Assembly: GCA_900466605.1 (NCBI GenBank)
Contig: UBMU01000047.1
Span: 30,878 to 94,877 of the forward strand
DNA from: Hyphomicrobiales bacterium
Lineage (GTDB): Bacteria; Pseudomonadota; Alphaproteobacteria; Rhizobiales; Rhizobiaceae
Direction of reading: 5' to 3'
DNA: 64,000 nucleotides
Shown here: positions 34,777 through 43,364 of the stretch, one piece after another
Layout of the letters: every line of letters starts with the position of its first letter
How positions within the stretch are numbered: the stretch's first letter is position 1
The notes under the pieces: model-generated
Told to the model about the DNA's origin: nothing
Database searches by the model: none
What the model saw: the letters and a program-made list of their open reading frames with translations, nothing else
Program-made: the position numbers and the translations under genes

Positions 34777-36231
34777 TCAGACCCCCGTCGCCGGGATGCC
34801 CGAACGCTCGACCTTGCGGGGCGCCACCAGCTCCTTCCATGTCGACAATGCTTTATTGACCGCTTGGAACGGCTCGCGCTTGACGAACTGGCCGTGGCCT
34901 TCCTTCGTCTTGACGGTGCTTTCCTCGATCGCGACTTCGCCGCGCGTCAGCGTGTAGCGCGGCAGGCCGGTGACCTGCTTGCCTTCGAAGACGTTGTAGT
35001 CGATCGACGATTGCTGCGACTTGGCCGAGATCGTCTTCGAACGCTTCGGATCCCAGACGACGATATCGGCATCGGCGCCGACGAGGATGGCGCCCTTTTT
35101 CGGATAGACGTTGAGGATCTTGGCGATGTTGGTCGAGGTGACCGCAACGAACTCGTTCATGGTCAGGCGTCCGGTGTTGACGCCGTGGGTCCACAACATC
35201 GGCAGTCGATCTTCCAGGCCGCCGGTTCCGTTGGGGATCTTGGAGAAGTCCTTTACGCCGAAGCGCTTCTGCTCCGTGGTGAAGGCGCAATGGTCGGTCG
35301 CCACCACAGAGAGCGAGCCGGACTGCAGACCGGCCCAGAGGCTGTCCTGGTGCTGCTTGTTGCGGAAGGGCGGCGACATGACGCGGCGGGCTGCGTGGTC
35401 CCAGTCCTTGTCGAAATACTCGCTTTCATCGAGCGTCAGATGCTGGATCAGCGGTTCGCCGTAAACGCGCATGCCCTTCTGGCGGGCGCGGCGGATGGCT
35501 TCATGCGCCTGTTCGCAGGAGGTGTGCACGACATAGAGCGGCACGCCTGCCATGTCGGCGAGCATGATGGCGCGATTGGTTGCCTCTCCTTCGACCTCGG
35601 GCGGGCGAGAAAAGGCGTGCGCCTCCGGGCCGTTGTTGCCTTCGGCGAGAAGCTTTGCGGTCATCGAGGCAACGACGTCGCCATTTTCGGCATGGACCAG
35701 CGGCAGCGCGCCCAGTTCCGCACAGCGCTGGAAGGAGGCGAACATCTCGTCGTCGTTCACCATCAGCGCGCCTTTATAGGCCATGAAGTGCTTGAAGGTG
35801 TTGATGCCCTTGTCCTTGACCACCGTCTCCATCTCGTTGAAGACCCGCTCGTTCCAGCCGGTGATAGCCATGTGGAACGAGTAGTCGGCATTGGCGCGGC
35901 TGGTCTTGTTGTCCCACATCTGCAGCGCTTCGAGCAGCGATTGCTCCGGCCCCGGCAGGCAGAAATCGACGACCATCGTCGTGCCGCCGGCGAGGCCTGC
36001 GCGGGTGCCGCTTTCGAAGTCATCGGAGGAGTAGGTGCCCATGAACGGCATTTCGAGGTGAACGTGCGGGTCGATGCCACCGGGCATGACGTAGCAGCCG
36101 GTCGCATCGAGTGTCTCCGTGCCGGAGAGGTTCGGGCCGATCTCGACGATCCTGCCGCCCTCGATCTTCACGTCCGCCTTGTAGGTCAGGTCCGCGGTGA
36201 CGATGGTTCCGCCCTTGATGACTTTGCTCAT
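34777..36231 (-). CDS. hydA: dihydropyrimidinase / D-hydantoinase
   Basis: A 484-residue amidohydrolase that opens 5,6-dihydrouracil or hydantoin rings to N-carbamyl-beta-alanine type products. Visible metal ligands: DPHVHLEMPF, the carboxylated lysine in HFMAYKGALMV (~residue 150), PLVHAENGDVV, YVVHTSCEQAH and the aspartate in VVATDHCAFT. The Phe-Met-Ala-Tyr-Lys loop is typical of dihydropyrimidinases. It is the second enzyme of the reductive pathway, after PreAT and before the carbamoylase encoded just upstream. Confidence 0.93.
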   Translation of the reverse strand: MSKVIKGGTIVTADLTYKADVKIEGGRIVEIGPNLSGTETLDATGCYVMPGGIDPHVHLEMPFMGTYSSDDFESGTRAGLAGGTTMVVDFCLPGPEQSLLEALQMWDNKTSRANADYSFHMAITGWNERVFNEMETVVKDKGINTFKHFMAYKGALMVNDDEMFASFQRCAELGALPLVHAENGDVVASMTAKLLAEGNNGPEAHAFSRPPEVEGEATNRAIMLADMAGVPLYVVHTSCEQAHEAIRRARQKGMRVYGEPLIQHLTLDESEYFDKDWDHAARRVMSPPFRNKQHQDSLWAGLQSGSLSVVATDHCAFTTEQKRFGVKDFSKIPNGTGGLEDRLPMLWTHGVNTGRLTMNEFVAVTSTNIAKILNVYPKKGAILVGADADIVVWDPKRSKTISAKSQQSSIDYNVFEGKQVTGLPRYTLTRGEVAIEESTVKTKEGHGQFVKREPFQAVNKALSTWKELVAPRKVERSGIPATGV

Positions 36232-36286
36232 GATCAGTTCCCTTGCATTGATTGCTCGCGGCTCTTCGTCCGCTGGTAAAAGAAAA

Positions 36287-36304
36287 GGCGGGAATGACCC
36301 CGCC
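36287..36304 (-). terminator. terminator after the beta-ureidopropionase gene
   Basis: GGCGGG/CCCGCC with a 6-nt loop; on the minus strand it is followed by TTTTCTTTT. It lies between the carbamoylase gene and hydA, so hydA is either expressed by read-through or has its own promoter in 36232-36286. Confidence 0.7.
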
Positions 36305-36309
36305 CTTGA

Positions 36310-37563
36310 TTATGCAACGATTTCAGCGGTCTCGACGACGGCGTGGAAGAGGACGTCAGCGCCGGCCGTTGCCCACTCCTTGGAGATGTCCTCCGCCTCG
36401 TTGTGCGAGAGGCCTCCGACGCAGGGGCACATGACCATCGTTGTGGGCGCGACCTTTGCTGCCCAGCAGGCGTCGTGACCCGCGCCCGAGATCAGGTTCA
36501 TGTGGCTGTAGCCGAGCCGTTCGGCAGCGCCGCGTACGCGGGAAACAAGCGTTGGGTCGAAAGTGACCGGCGCGAAGTGGCCGATCGCCTCGATCGCGCA
36601 GCCGACGCCGAGCGCTTCGCAAATGGCTGGCGCTTCCGCCTCGATCCTCGCGCGCATGCCATCGAGTTTGGCCTGATCCGGCGAGCGGATGTCGACGGTG
36701 AAGACGACCTTGCCCGGTAGAACGTTGCGGGAGTTCGGGGTGAAGTACACCTGGCCGACGCCGCCAACGGCGCCCGGCTGGTTCTCCATCGCCACGGTCT
36801 GCACCATTTCCACGATGCGCGACATGGCAAGGCCGGCGTTGATGCGCATGTTCATCGGGGTCGAGCCGGTGTGCGCTTCCCTGCCGGTCAGCGTGAATTC
36901 GAGCCACCAAAGGCCCTGACAGTGCGTGACCACGCCGATCTGTTTGTTCTCGACCTCGAGGATCGGACCCTGCTCGATGTGATACTCGAAATAGGCGTGC
37001 ATCTCGCGCGCGCCGACCTCTTCATCGCCAACCCAGCCGATGCGCTTCAGTTCGTCACCGAAGGTCTTGCCTTCGGGATCCTTGCGGTCATAGGCGTATT
37101 CAAGCGTATGGACGCCGGCGAAAACACCGGAGGCGAGCATGGCAGGCGCGAAGCGGGCACCTTCCTCGTTGGTCCAGTTGGTCACAACGATCGGGTGCTT
37201 GGTCTTGATGCCGAGGTCGTTCATGGTGCGGACGACCTCGAGCCCGGCAAGCACGCCGAGCACGCCGTCATACTTGCCGCCGGTCGGTTGCGTGTCGAGG
37301 TGCGAGCCGACGTAGACTGGCAGGGCGTCAGGATCGGTGCCGGGGCGGGTCGCGAACATCGTGCCCATCTTGTCGATACCGAGCGTCATGCCTGCGTCTT
37401 CGCACCATGTCCTGAAGAGGCTGCGCCCTTCGGCATCGGAATCCGTCAACGTCTGGCGGTTGTTGCCGCCAGCAATGCCCGGGCCGATCTTTGCCATGTC
37501 CATGAGGCTGTCCCAAAGACGGTCCCCGTTGACGCGCATGTTCTCGCCTGGTGCTGCCACCAT
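36310..37563 (-). CDS. pydC: Zn-dependent N-carbamoyl amidohydrolase (beta-ureidopropionase type)
   Basis: A 417-residue M20-family hydantoinase/carbamoylase amidase that releases ammonia and CO2 from N-carbamyl-beta-alanine or N-carbamyl amino acids. Zinc ligands are seen in YVGSHLDTQPTGGKYDGVLG and NEEGARF; the dimerisation lid and EYHIEQGPILE follow, then SGAGHDAC near the C-terminus. The ATG at 37563 gives MVAAPGENMRVNG. Context with hydA, preA and preT supports the ureidopropionase role over a strictly L-carbamoylase one. Confidence 0.9.
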   Translation of the reverse strand: MVAAPGENMRVNGDRLWDSLMDMAKIGPGIAGGNNRQTLTDSDAEGRSLFRTWCEDAGMTLGIDKMGTMFATRPGTDPDALPVYVGSHLDTQPTGGKYDGVLGVLAGLEVVRTMNDLGIKTKHPIVVTNWTNEEGARFAPAMLASGVFAGVHTLEYAYDRKDPEGKTFGDELKRIGWVGDEEVGAREMHAYFEYHIEQGPILEVENKQIGVVTHCQGLWWLEFTLTGREAHTGSTPMNMRINAGLAMSRIVEMVQTVAMENQPGAVGGVGQVYFTPNSRNVLPGKVVFTVDIRSPDQAKLDGMRARIEAEAPAICEALGVGCAIEAIGHFAPVTFDPTLVSRVRGAAERLGYSHMNLISGAGHDACWAAKVAPTTMVMCPCVGGLSHNEAEDISKEWATAGADVLFHAVVETAEIVA

Positions 37564-37704
37564 GTCTAAAGTCCTCACCTGTTTTCCGCGGTCATGCAAT
37601 TCACATGTCCGCCTGTTCCCGTGGTCAGTATCCGAGCGCCCTTGTTTGTTTTGTTAGCGCCGGAAAATCGCCAGTTGCCTTTGTTTAGCATCTGATTGAT
37701 AATT

Positions 37705-37720
37705 TGACCGATTGGTAAAC
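37705..37720. promoter_or_regulatory. RutR-type operator between pydC and rutR
   Basis: TTGACCG-AT-TGGTAAA matches the E. coli RutR site TTGACCA-N2-TGGTCAA at 12 of 14 specified bases. It lies midway in the 302-bp divergent spacer, ~145 bases from each start codon. It probably controls the catabolic gene and the repressor gene together. The rest of the spacer shows no gene. Confidence 0.7.
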
Positions 37721-37865
37721 ATTACAACTTCCGGCGCTGGGCTCAAGACGAAAATCAGGAAAAATACAGACAAAATTGCCGGCATCTGCTCATTTTTGCG
37801 GCGAGCGGTCGCGCCTGTTCAATCTTGAGTGAAATGGTTGAATTTGAAGGGGAAACAAGATCGAT

Positions 37866-38522
37866 ATGGCAATCCCGAGAGCAGCTAGGACTCAACGGCG
37901 CACGCGCATTCAGGAAGAGAAGGAAGAGCAGATTCTTGAAGCCGCGCTCGATGTGTTTTCGGTGAGCGGCTTTCGTGGTTCCACAATCGACCAGATCGCC
38001 GAAGTCGCCGGCATGTCGAAGCCGAACCTGCTCTACTATTTCCGCACCAAGGAAGCGATGCATCGGGCGCTGATCGACCGGGTCCTGTTTACCTGGCTGG
38101 AGCCGCTCAGAGCCTTCGATGCCGAAGGAAATCCGGAAAGCGAGATCCGCAGCTACATCAGGCGCAAGCTGGAAATGGCGCGCGATTTTCCGCGTGAAAG
38201 CCGGCTGTTTGCTAACGAAATGCTCCAAGGTGCGCCGCATGTCGAGGATGAACTGAAGGGGCCGCTAAAGGAACTCGTAGACGAAAAGGCCGAGGTCATC
38301 CGCACCTGGGCAAAGGCCGGGAAGATCGCCAAGTGCGATCCCTATCACCTGATCTTCTCGATCTGGTCGACGACGCAGCACTACGCCGACTTCGACGTTC
38401 AGGTGAGGGCGGTTCTCGGGCAGGACCATGCAGGTGCCGGTCGCTTCGAGGATGCCGCGCGTTTTCTCGAGCAGCTCTTCATCGACGGATTGAAGGTCAA
38501 GCCGGTGCAGGGCGTCTCATGA
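37866..38522 (+). CDS. rutR: TetR-family regulator RutR-like
   Basis: A 218-residue repressor. N-terminal TetR helix-turn-helix (EEQILEAALDVFSVSGFRGS, QIAEVAGMSKPNLLYYFRTK), then a ligand-binding domain of RutR type (FPRESRLFANEMLQGAPHVE, CDPYHLIFSIWSTTQHYADF). In E. coli RutR senses uracil/thymine. Here it is divergent from the pyrimidine catabolic genes, with a near-consensus RutR site between them. Its 3' end overlaps the convergent phytochrome gene by 6 bases. Confidence 0.9.
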   Translation: MAIPRAARTQRRTRIQEEKEEQILEAALDVFSVSGFRGSTIDQIAEVAGMSKPNLLYYFRTKEAMHRALIDRVLFTWLEPLRAFDAEGNPESEIRSYIRRKLEMARDFPRESRLFANEMLQGAPHVEDELKGPLKELVDEKAEVIRTWAKAGKIAKCDPYHLIFSIWSTTQHYADFDVQVRAVLGQDHAGAGRFEDAARFLEQLFIDGLKVKPVQGVS

Positions 38523-41090
38523 TTTTACGGCCGGCATGATGCGGTCAAGCAAGGCAGCGACACTTTCGATCGTGTAGGGCTTTTGAAGCAGTTCCACACC
38601 AGCCATGTCGGCTGTCTGGACAGTCGCCTCGCCGTATCCGGTCGCGAAGACCAGCGGCGTTGCCTTTTCCTTCAATTTAGCCGCCACGGGCTCGCTCGTT
38701 TCATCACCGAGATGGACGTCGAGCACCGCAAGGTCGAAATGCTGCTTGGAGATCAGCTCCAGTGCGTGTGCGACATTCGGTGCCAGCGCAACCTCGGCAG
38801 CGCCGAGCTGGAGGAAAATGTCTTCGCCGTCCATTGCAATGATCAGATTGTCCTCGACGAGCAGGATCTTCAGGTCGGTCAGAGGTTTCCTGTCGACTGT
38901 CGCCGGCAGTTTCGGGCTTATCTCCCCGCTGCGGCTTGCCGAGGCTGAGGCGAGACCGGTAGCGAAAGTGACGAATTTTGCCGGAATGGTGAAATGCGCG
39001 TGCAATCCGGCCGGATCGTAGACCACGTCGGCTTTGCCGCCAAGATCGTAAGGGATCGAACGACGGATGATCGTTGTGCCAAAGCCCTGTCGCTTTGGCT
39101 CGTGGACCTGCGGCCCGTCGCTTTCCCGCCAGTCAATCAGCAGGTTTCCGGCCTGATCCCGTTCCCAGGAGGTGGCCACGGTGCCGCTGTCGCAGAGGCT
39201 GCCATACTTGGCGCTGTTGGTTACGAGTTCATGAAAGACGAGGGCGGCAGTGGAAAAGGCCTGCGGGGCGAGCAACACCTCCTCGCCGCGCATGATGATG
39301 CGTGCTGCGCTCTTGCCAAGATAGGCGGCCGCCTCGGCTTCCAGCAGTGAGCGCAGCGAAGCAGGCGACCAATGATCCCGGGTAATCTGGTCGTGTGCAC
39401 GGGCGAGCGCCTGAATGCGGCCTTCCAGTTGATCTGCAAAATCGGAGACATGGTCAGTCGTGCCGCGCGACTGGCGGATCAAGCCATTAATGAGGCCGAG
39501 GATATTGCGCACGCGATGGTTCAATTCGGCAATCAGGACCTCCTGACGCTCGTTGGCCTGTTGGCGAACGGCGTTGGCCTCGTCGGTCAGGCGAAGCACG
39601 ACCTCGATCAGTGTCACGCGGATGGTCTCCGCGACGCTGCGTTCGGCCGGCGCAAAGGGCAGGGAGTGGCCTCGCACCAGCTCCGACCATGTTTCGAAAC
39701 TCTTCCGCGGTGTCAGCCGTGGGCCGTTCGGGCCGTACTCGATTGGTTTGTGCGGATCGCCGGCCCAGCGGACGGTGCGAACGAGTTCTTGTCGGAAGAG
39801 AACGACGTAGTCGCGGGGTGATCGCGAAATCGGAATGGCAAGGAAACCGGCGACGATGGCGGCCGGATCCACATCCGGCCAGAAGCTTGCCATATGATCG
39901 GTAGCGAAAACGCGACCGGAGGCATTGCGGTTCAGCAGCCGCACCAGTTCCGCGAAGTGCGGTTGCGATGGCGTCACGCCGGTAAGGGCCGAACGACCAT
40001 TGATCCATACACCGATGCCGTCGGCAGGTATCGCATCGGCCAGTGCCTCGATCAGCCAGGTCGGGTCATCGAGAAGGCTTGCATTGTCGGCAACGGAGGT
40101 CAGCAACCTGTCGGCAATGCGGCGAGCTTTCGTTTCGAAGTCGAGCGCCATTCGCCGTTCCCGGCTTTCCAGGCGCGAGGCGAACATCTGGCCAAAGAGT
40201 TCGGATGTCGAGCGCCTCTCGAAGGAGGGCAATCGGGCCGAGTAGTGATGGCAGGCGAACAGGCCCCAGAGCTTGCCCTCGACGACAATCGATATCGAAA
40301 GCGATGCGCCGACCCCCATGTTTCGTAGGTATTCGATATGGATCGGCGAGACGGAGCGCAGGATCGACATCGAGAGATCGAGCGGGCGTCCGTGCTCGTC
40401 CAACTCGGGAACAACGAATACGTTTGGCGCGTCGATATCGGCGATAATGCGAAACAGGTTGCGGGTGTAGAGAGCGCGGGCCTGGACGGGAATGTCCGAG
40501 GCTGGATAGTGAAGGCCGAGGAAGGAACCGATGCCGGCGCGTGCTGCTTCCGCAACGACTTCGCCTGATCCGCTTTCATCGAAACGGTAGACCATGACGC
40601 GATCAAAGCCGGTCAATGCACGGGCCTGCCGCGCACCTTCCCGGAAAAACGCCTCCAGAGTTTCCGCTTGGTCCAATCGCGCTATCATGCTTCGGATCGA
40701 CATTGTGGAGCCGCCTTGGCTGCCGTCTTGCGACGGCTCGGCTTCGATCACGACCTGGCCGTCGCTCAGGTGAACGGCTATATCGAAGATGGGCCCATTG
40801 TCGGAGAGGGTTACCCCGAAAAGCCGCTCGACCACATCGGGGCCGCGCATGGTCGTCAGCCGGTTGCGCAGTGCATGCATGGTCGGCGAGTGAATGATGC
40901 TCGATATCGGCTTTCCAAGCACGTCGCCGTGTGCGATGCCAGTGAATTGTTCGAGATTTGCCGAGGCGCGCGTGACGAGCCAATCGGACGAGGCGACGAT
41001 CAGAAAGCCGAACGACTGGATCGCACCCAGTCTGTGAATGGGTTCGCGATCGCAATTGGTCAGATCGACTTTTTCATGGATCCCGTTCAC
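38517..41090 (-). CDS. bphP: bacteriophytochrome, PAS-GAF-PHY-HWE kinase fused to a receiver
   Basis: An 857-residue red/far-red photoreceptor. The biliverdin-binding cysteine is Cys13 in LTNCDREPIH; PAS (to ~120), GAF (~140-310) with HYPASDIPVQAR, PHY (~320-500), then an HWE-family kinase (LIAELNHRVRNILGLINGLI, VFHELVTNSAKYG, IDWRESDGP) and a C-terminal receiver with LAVLDVHLGDETSEP. The start is taken as GTG 41090, overlapping the bphO stop as GTGA with GGAG upstream; a TTG frame extends to 41144. It forms an operon with the biliverdin-making enzyme, so it should be photoactive. Confidence 0.92.
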   Translation of the reverse strand: MNGIHEKVDLTNCDREPIHRLGAIQSFGFLIVASSDWLVTRASANLEQFTGIAHGDVLGKPISSIIHSPTMHALRNRLTTMRGPDVVERLFGVTLSDNGPIFDIAVHLSDGQVVIEAEPSQDGSQGGSTMSIRSMIARLDQAETLEAFFREGARQARALTGFDRVMVYRFDESGSGEVVAEAARAGIGSFLGLHYPASDIPVQARALYTRNLFRIIADIDAPNVFVVPELDEHGRPLDLSMSILRSVSPIHIEYLRNMGVGASLSISIVVEGKLWGLFACHHYSARLPSFERRSTSELFGQMFASRLESRERRMALDFETKARRIADRLLTSVADNASLLDDPTWLIEALADAIPADGIGVWINGRSALTGVTPSQPHFAELVRLLNRNASGRVFATDHMASFWPDVDPAAIVAGFLAIPISRSPRDYVVLFRQELVRTVRWAGDPHKPIEYGPNGPRLTPRKSFETWSELVRGHSLPFAPAERSVAETIRVTLIEVVLRLTDEANAVRQQANERQEVLIAELNHRVRNILGLINGLIRQSRGTTDHVSDFADQLEGRIQALARAHDQITRDHWSPASLRSLLEAEAAAYLGKSAARIIMRGEEVLLAPQAFSTAALVFHELVTNSAKYGSLCDSGTVATSWERDQAGNLLIDWRESDGPQVHEPKRQGFGTTIIRRSIPYDLGGKADVVYDPAGLHAHFTIPAKFVTFATGLASASASRSGEISPKLPATVDRKPLTDLKILLVEDNLIIAMDGEDIFLQLGAAEVALAPNVAHALELISKQHFDLAVLDVHLGDETSEPVAAKLKEKATPLVFATGYGEATVQTADMAGVELLQKPYTIESVAALLDRIMPAVKS

Positions 41091-41623
41091 GAAAGGACAA
41101 GCTCCAATTCCATCTCGGCCGCGCGTTGGAACAGCATAAAGCAATCGCGTGCTGCCGAGATTGCTTCGTCCGGACTAACGACGGCGGCGTCGAGGAGATC
41201 CATGAAGTGCTTGGTGCCGCCCCGCGGACCGTTCGGTGTCAAATATCGGGAGGACAAGGTCGAGGGCACTGATTTGGCCAGCATGGCGCCCCCGAGTTTC
41301 GAACCCTCCAGCACGTAGGTCGCACCCCAAACGCCAGCTGTGCTGTTAAATGTGGGTTCGGGCAGCAATTCTGGCGGCCTTATGCCGAGAACTGCGAGGT
41401 CCGCTTGCAGGAGGTGGCGTCGGCGGCGTTCCGCCCAGTCAGGAAGAAGCTCGTCGATCCCGGCGGCCTCCAGTGCCGTTTCGACAGCCGGGACGACCCG
41501 CGCGTGGGCAGAGAGAAAGGAGCTGTACTGAAGCGGGTTTGACAGATCGAAGCGGCCAAAGAGTATATCTACTGCGGCGTGGCAATCGCTAGTCTGTGCG
41601 CGAAGCGCGCTACGAAGGGGCAT
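41087..41623 (-). CDS. bphO: biliverdin-producing haem oxygenase
   Basis: A 178-residue haem oxygenase. The proximal haem histidine is in QTSDCHAAVDILFG near residue 15; the distal-helix region is GVWGATYVLEGSKLGGAMLA. It converts haem to biliverdin, which the downstream bacteriophytochrome binds. The two genes overlap by 4 bases. It is of the phytochrome-associated type rather than an iron-acquisition enzyme, by context. Confidence 0.9.
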   Translation of the reverse strand: MPLRSALRAQTSDCHAAVDILFGRFDLSNPLQYSSFLSAHARVVPAVETALEAAGIDELLPDWAERRRRHLLQADLAVLGIRPPELLPEPTFNSTAGVWGATYVLEGSKLGGAMLAKSVPSTLSSRYLTPNGPRGGTKHFMDLLDAAVVSPDEAISAARDCFMLFQRAAEMELELVLS

Positions 41624-41730
41624 ACCGTGGAATTTCCAATGTCTGATGGTCTAAACCTTTGGCGTTATTGGACATATGCTGCAGTGGGACCGCAATTCCA
41701 GCCGGGGTGTGAAATTTCTTTGCGTCCATG

Positions 41731-42798
41731 TCATTCATCCAGATCGAACAGTACGTCGATCGCGGCGCGTGACTTTGCGTGGCGGGCGCCATAGGCCCGT
41801 CGGATCGCCTGCCTTCTCGCGTCGACGGCGGGCACCCGGGACAGGGCGGCCAACCAGGCCAGGGCCGTCGGCACAAACTCACCGTCCGCCGGAATGAGGA
41901 GGTCATTCTCATCCAGCTGCTTTCTGATGCAGCCGCGGTCGCTGGAGATGATCGGATTGCCCGCCGCCTTCGCCTCGAAGATCACCAGGGGCTGCGCCTC
42001 GTTCCTATAGGCTGTGGGGAAGACGAACACGTCAATCTCCTGGTAGAAGGTAGCCTTTGCTTCGTCATAGAGGGGACCGCGGTAGTCCAGATTGCCGCCG
42101 AGTTCTGCGACGGCCGCGTCTATGGCGGCGCGCTCGCTGGCTCTCACGGGACCTGCGAGGATTGCTCTCAATTGCATGCCTTCCTCCCGTGCCTGCCTGA
42201 CGAGCGCTATGATGGTGTCGAGACCCTTCTCATGGCTCAGGTTGCTGAGCATCCCGATTACGAGATGCGAACCGTCTCTCGGCGCGCAATCCTGTTCCGC
42301 GGGTGGGATGTACGCAGCATTGGAGACAATGCTGCCGCGTGTGCGGCGGCCGTAGGTGTCGCTGAAACGGTCCCGCATGATGTCGCACAGGAATATGTGT
42401 CGCAGCCGATGGCCGCCGATCGTCAGGATGGTTCGCATCAGCAACCTCGGCCTATCGATGTAGCTGAAGCTGTGGTGGTGCAGGAATACGGGGTAGGCGA
42501 GGAGTCGTGCGAGCAGCACAATCAGCGACGTGTAGATCAGGCCAAGGCTGCCTTCGCAGGCGAGATAGCAGATCCTGCCTGGGTGCTTGCGATCGCGGCA
42601 CAGCTGGAAGCAGGCACCGAGGACACGGGCGAGTTTGATCGGATGCTTGAGCAACGATAGCTTGCCGGTCGGCGGGGCGATGTTGCGGACGGCTACGCTG
42701 TTTTCTTCCTTAAGAAACGCGATCATGCTCTTGGTCGCGAGCGAGAGGCCGTTGAGCGGCGGAGGCAACTGACCGATCGCAACGATATGACGTGTCAT
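41731..42798 (-). CDS. glycosyltransferase family 4-like
   Basis: A 355-residue GT-B type glycosyltransferase: an N-terminal acceptor domain starting HIVAIGQLPPPLNGLSLATK, then the donor domain with VIGMLSNLSHEKGLDTIIAL and the E-x7-E type motif PTAYRNEAQPLVIFEAKAAG, as in GT4 enzymes. The ATG at 42798 gives MTRHIVAIGQ; the 41-codon extension upstream is arginine-rich chance reading. No other polysaccharide genes are nearby, so substrate and pathway are unknown. One weakly hydrophobic stretch near residues 90-110 may associate with the membrane. Confidence 0.85.
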   Translation of the reverse strand: MTRHIVAIGQLPPPLNGLSLATKSMIAFLKEENSVAVRNIAPPTGKLSLLKHPIKLARVLGACFQLCRDRKHPGRICYLACEGSLGLIYTSLIVLLARLLAYPVFLHHHSFSYIDRPRLLMRTILTIGGHRLRHIFLCDIMRDRFSDTYGRRTRGSIVSNAAYIPPAEQDCAPRDGSHLVIGMLSNLSHEKGLDTIIALVRQAREEGMQLRAILAGPVRASERAAIDAAVAELGGNLDYRGPLYDEAKATFYQEIDVFVFPTAYRNEAQPLVIFEAKAAGNPIISSDRGCIRKQLDENDLLIPADGEFVPTALAWLAALSRVPAVDARRQAIRRAYGARHAKSRAAIDVLFDLDE

Positions 42799-42883
42799 GC
42801 GGGATGCTACCTCTTTGCGCCTCCCGACTATCGCACCCGCCGAAGAAAATTCAATCTCCCGATCTTCCGCCGCTCTCGCAGCG

Positions 42884-43297
42884 TCAGGCTGCCGCCGTCT
42901 GCGAACTGCTCTCGAACTCAAAGCCTTCGTCAGCCCAGCCGGTCATCCCGCCGATCATGACTTTGACCTGAAGTCCGAGCCGGGCGAGCCGAAGAGCGGC
43001 CTTGTCGGTGCCGTTGCAATGCGGGCCGGCGCAATAGACTACGAAGAGTGTGTCTGCGGGCCACTCCGACATGCGATGAGCCGTCATCTTGCCATGTGGC
43101 AAGTTGATTGCGCCGGGAATCCTGGCCGTGGCAAAGAGCGCCGGAGAGCGCACATCCAGCAATACGAAGTCGCGGTGGCCGGCGAGAAACGAGGCGTGGA
43201 CATCCCAGCAGTCGGTCTCGAAGGCAAGCTTGCGCGCGTAATAGGCGGCGGTGGCTTCGGGGGAGGCCGAGGGGGTTTCGGCGACGAGGCTTGGCAT
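42884..43297 (-). CDS. rhodanese-like sulfurtransferase
   Basis: A 137-residue single-domain rhodanese. DFVLLDVRSPALFATARIPG and AINLPHGKM mark the fold; the active-site loop is in VVYCAGPHCNGTDKAALRLA, with Cys as sulfur carrier, and the end is VMIGGMTGWADEGFEF. The ATG at 43297 gives MPSLVAETPS. It is divergent from ftrA (67-bp spacer), a pairing I recall in other proteobacteria, so FtrA is its likely regulator. Confidence 0.88.
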   Translation of the reverse strand: MPSLVAETPSASPEATAAYYARKLAFETDCWDVHASFLAGHRDFVLLDVRSPALFATARIPGAINLPHGKMTAHRMSEWPADTLFVVYCAGPHCNGTDKAALRLARLGLQVKVMIGGMTGWADEGFEFESSSQTAAA

Positions 43298-43364
43298 GGC
43301 ATTTCCTTTCTGTCGAGTTGCGAACGACAATTGCCGATGTTATGGCATTGTGAAATTGGCCATA

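Noticed and set aside
34864..36279. 471-codon open frame antisense to the dihydropyrimidinase gene
   Set aside because: The sense product has all catalytic residues; the antisense translation is a compositional shadow.
36265..36280. possible RutR site before hydA
   Set aside because: Only the TGGTAAA half resembles the consensus (about 9 of 14 bases); too weak to call.
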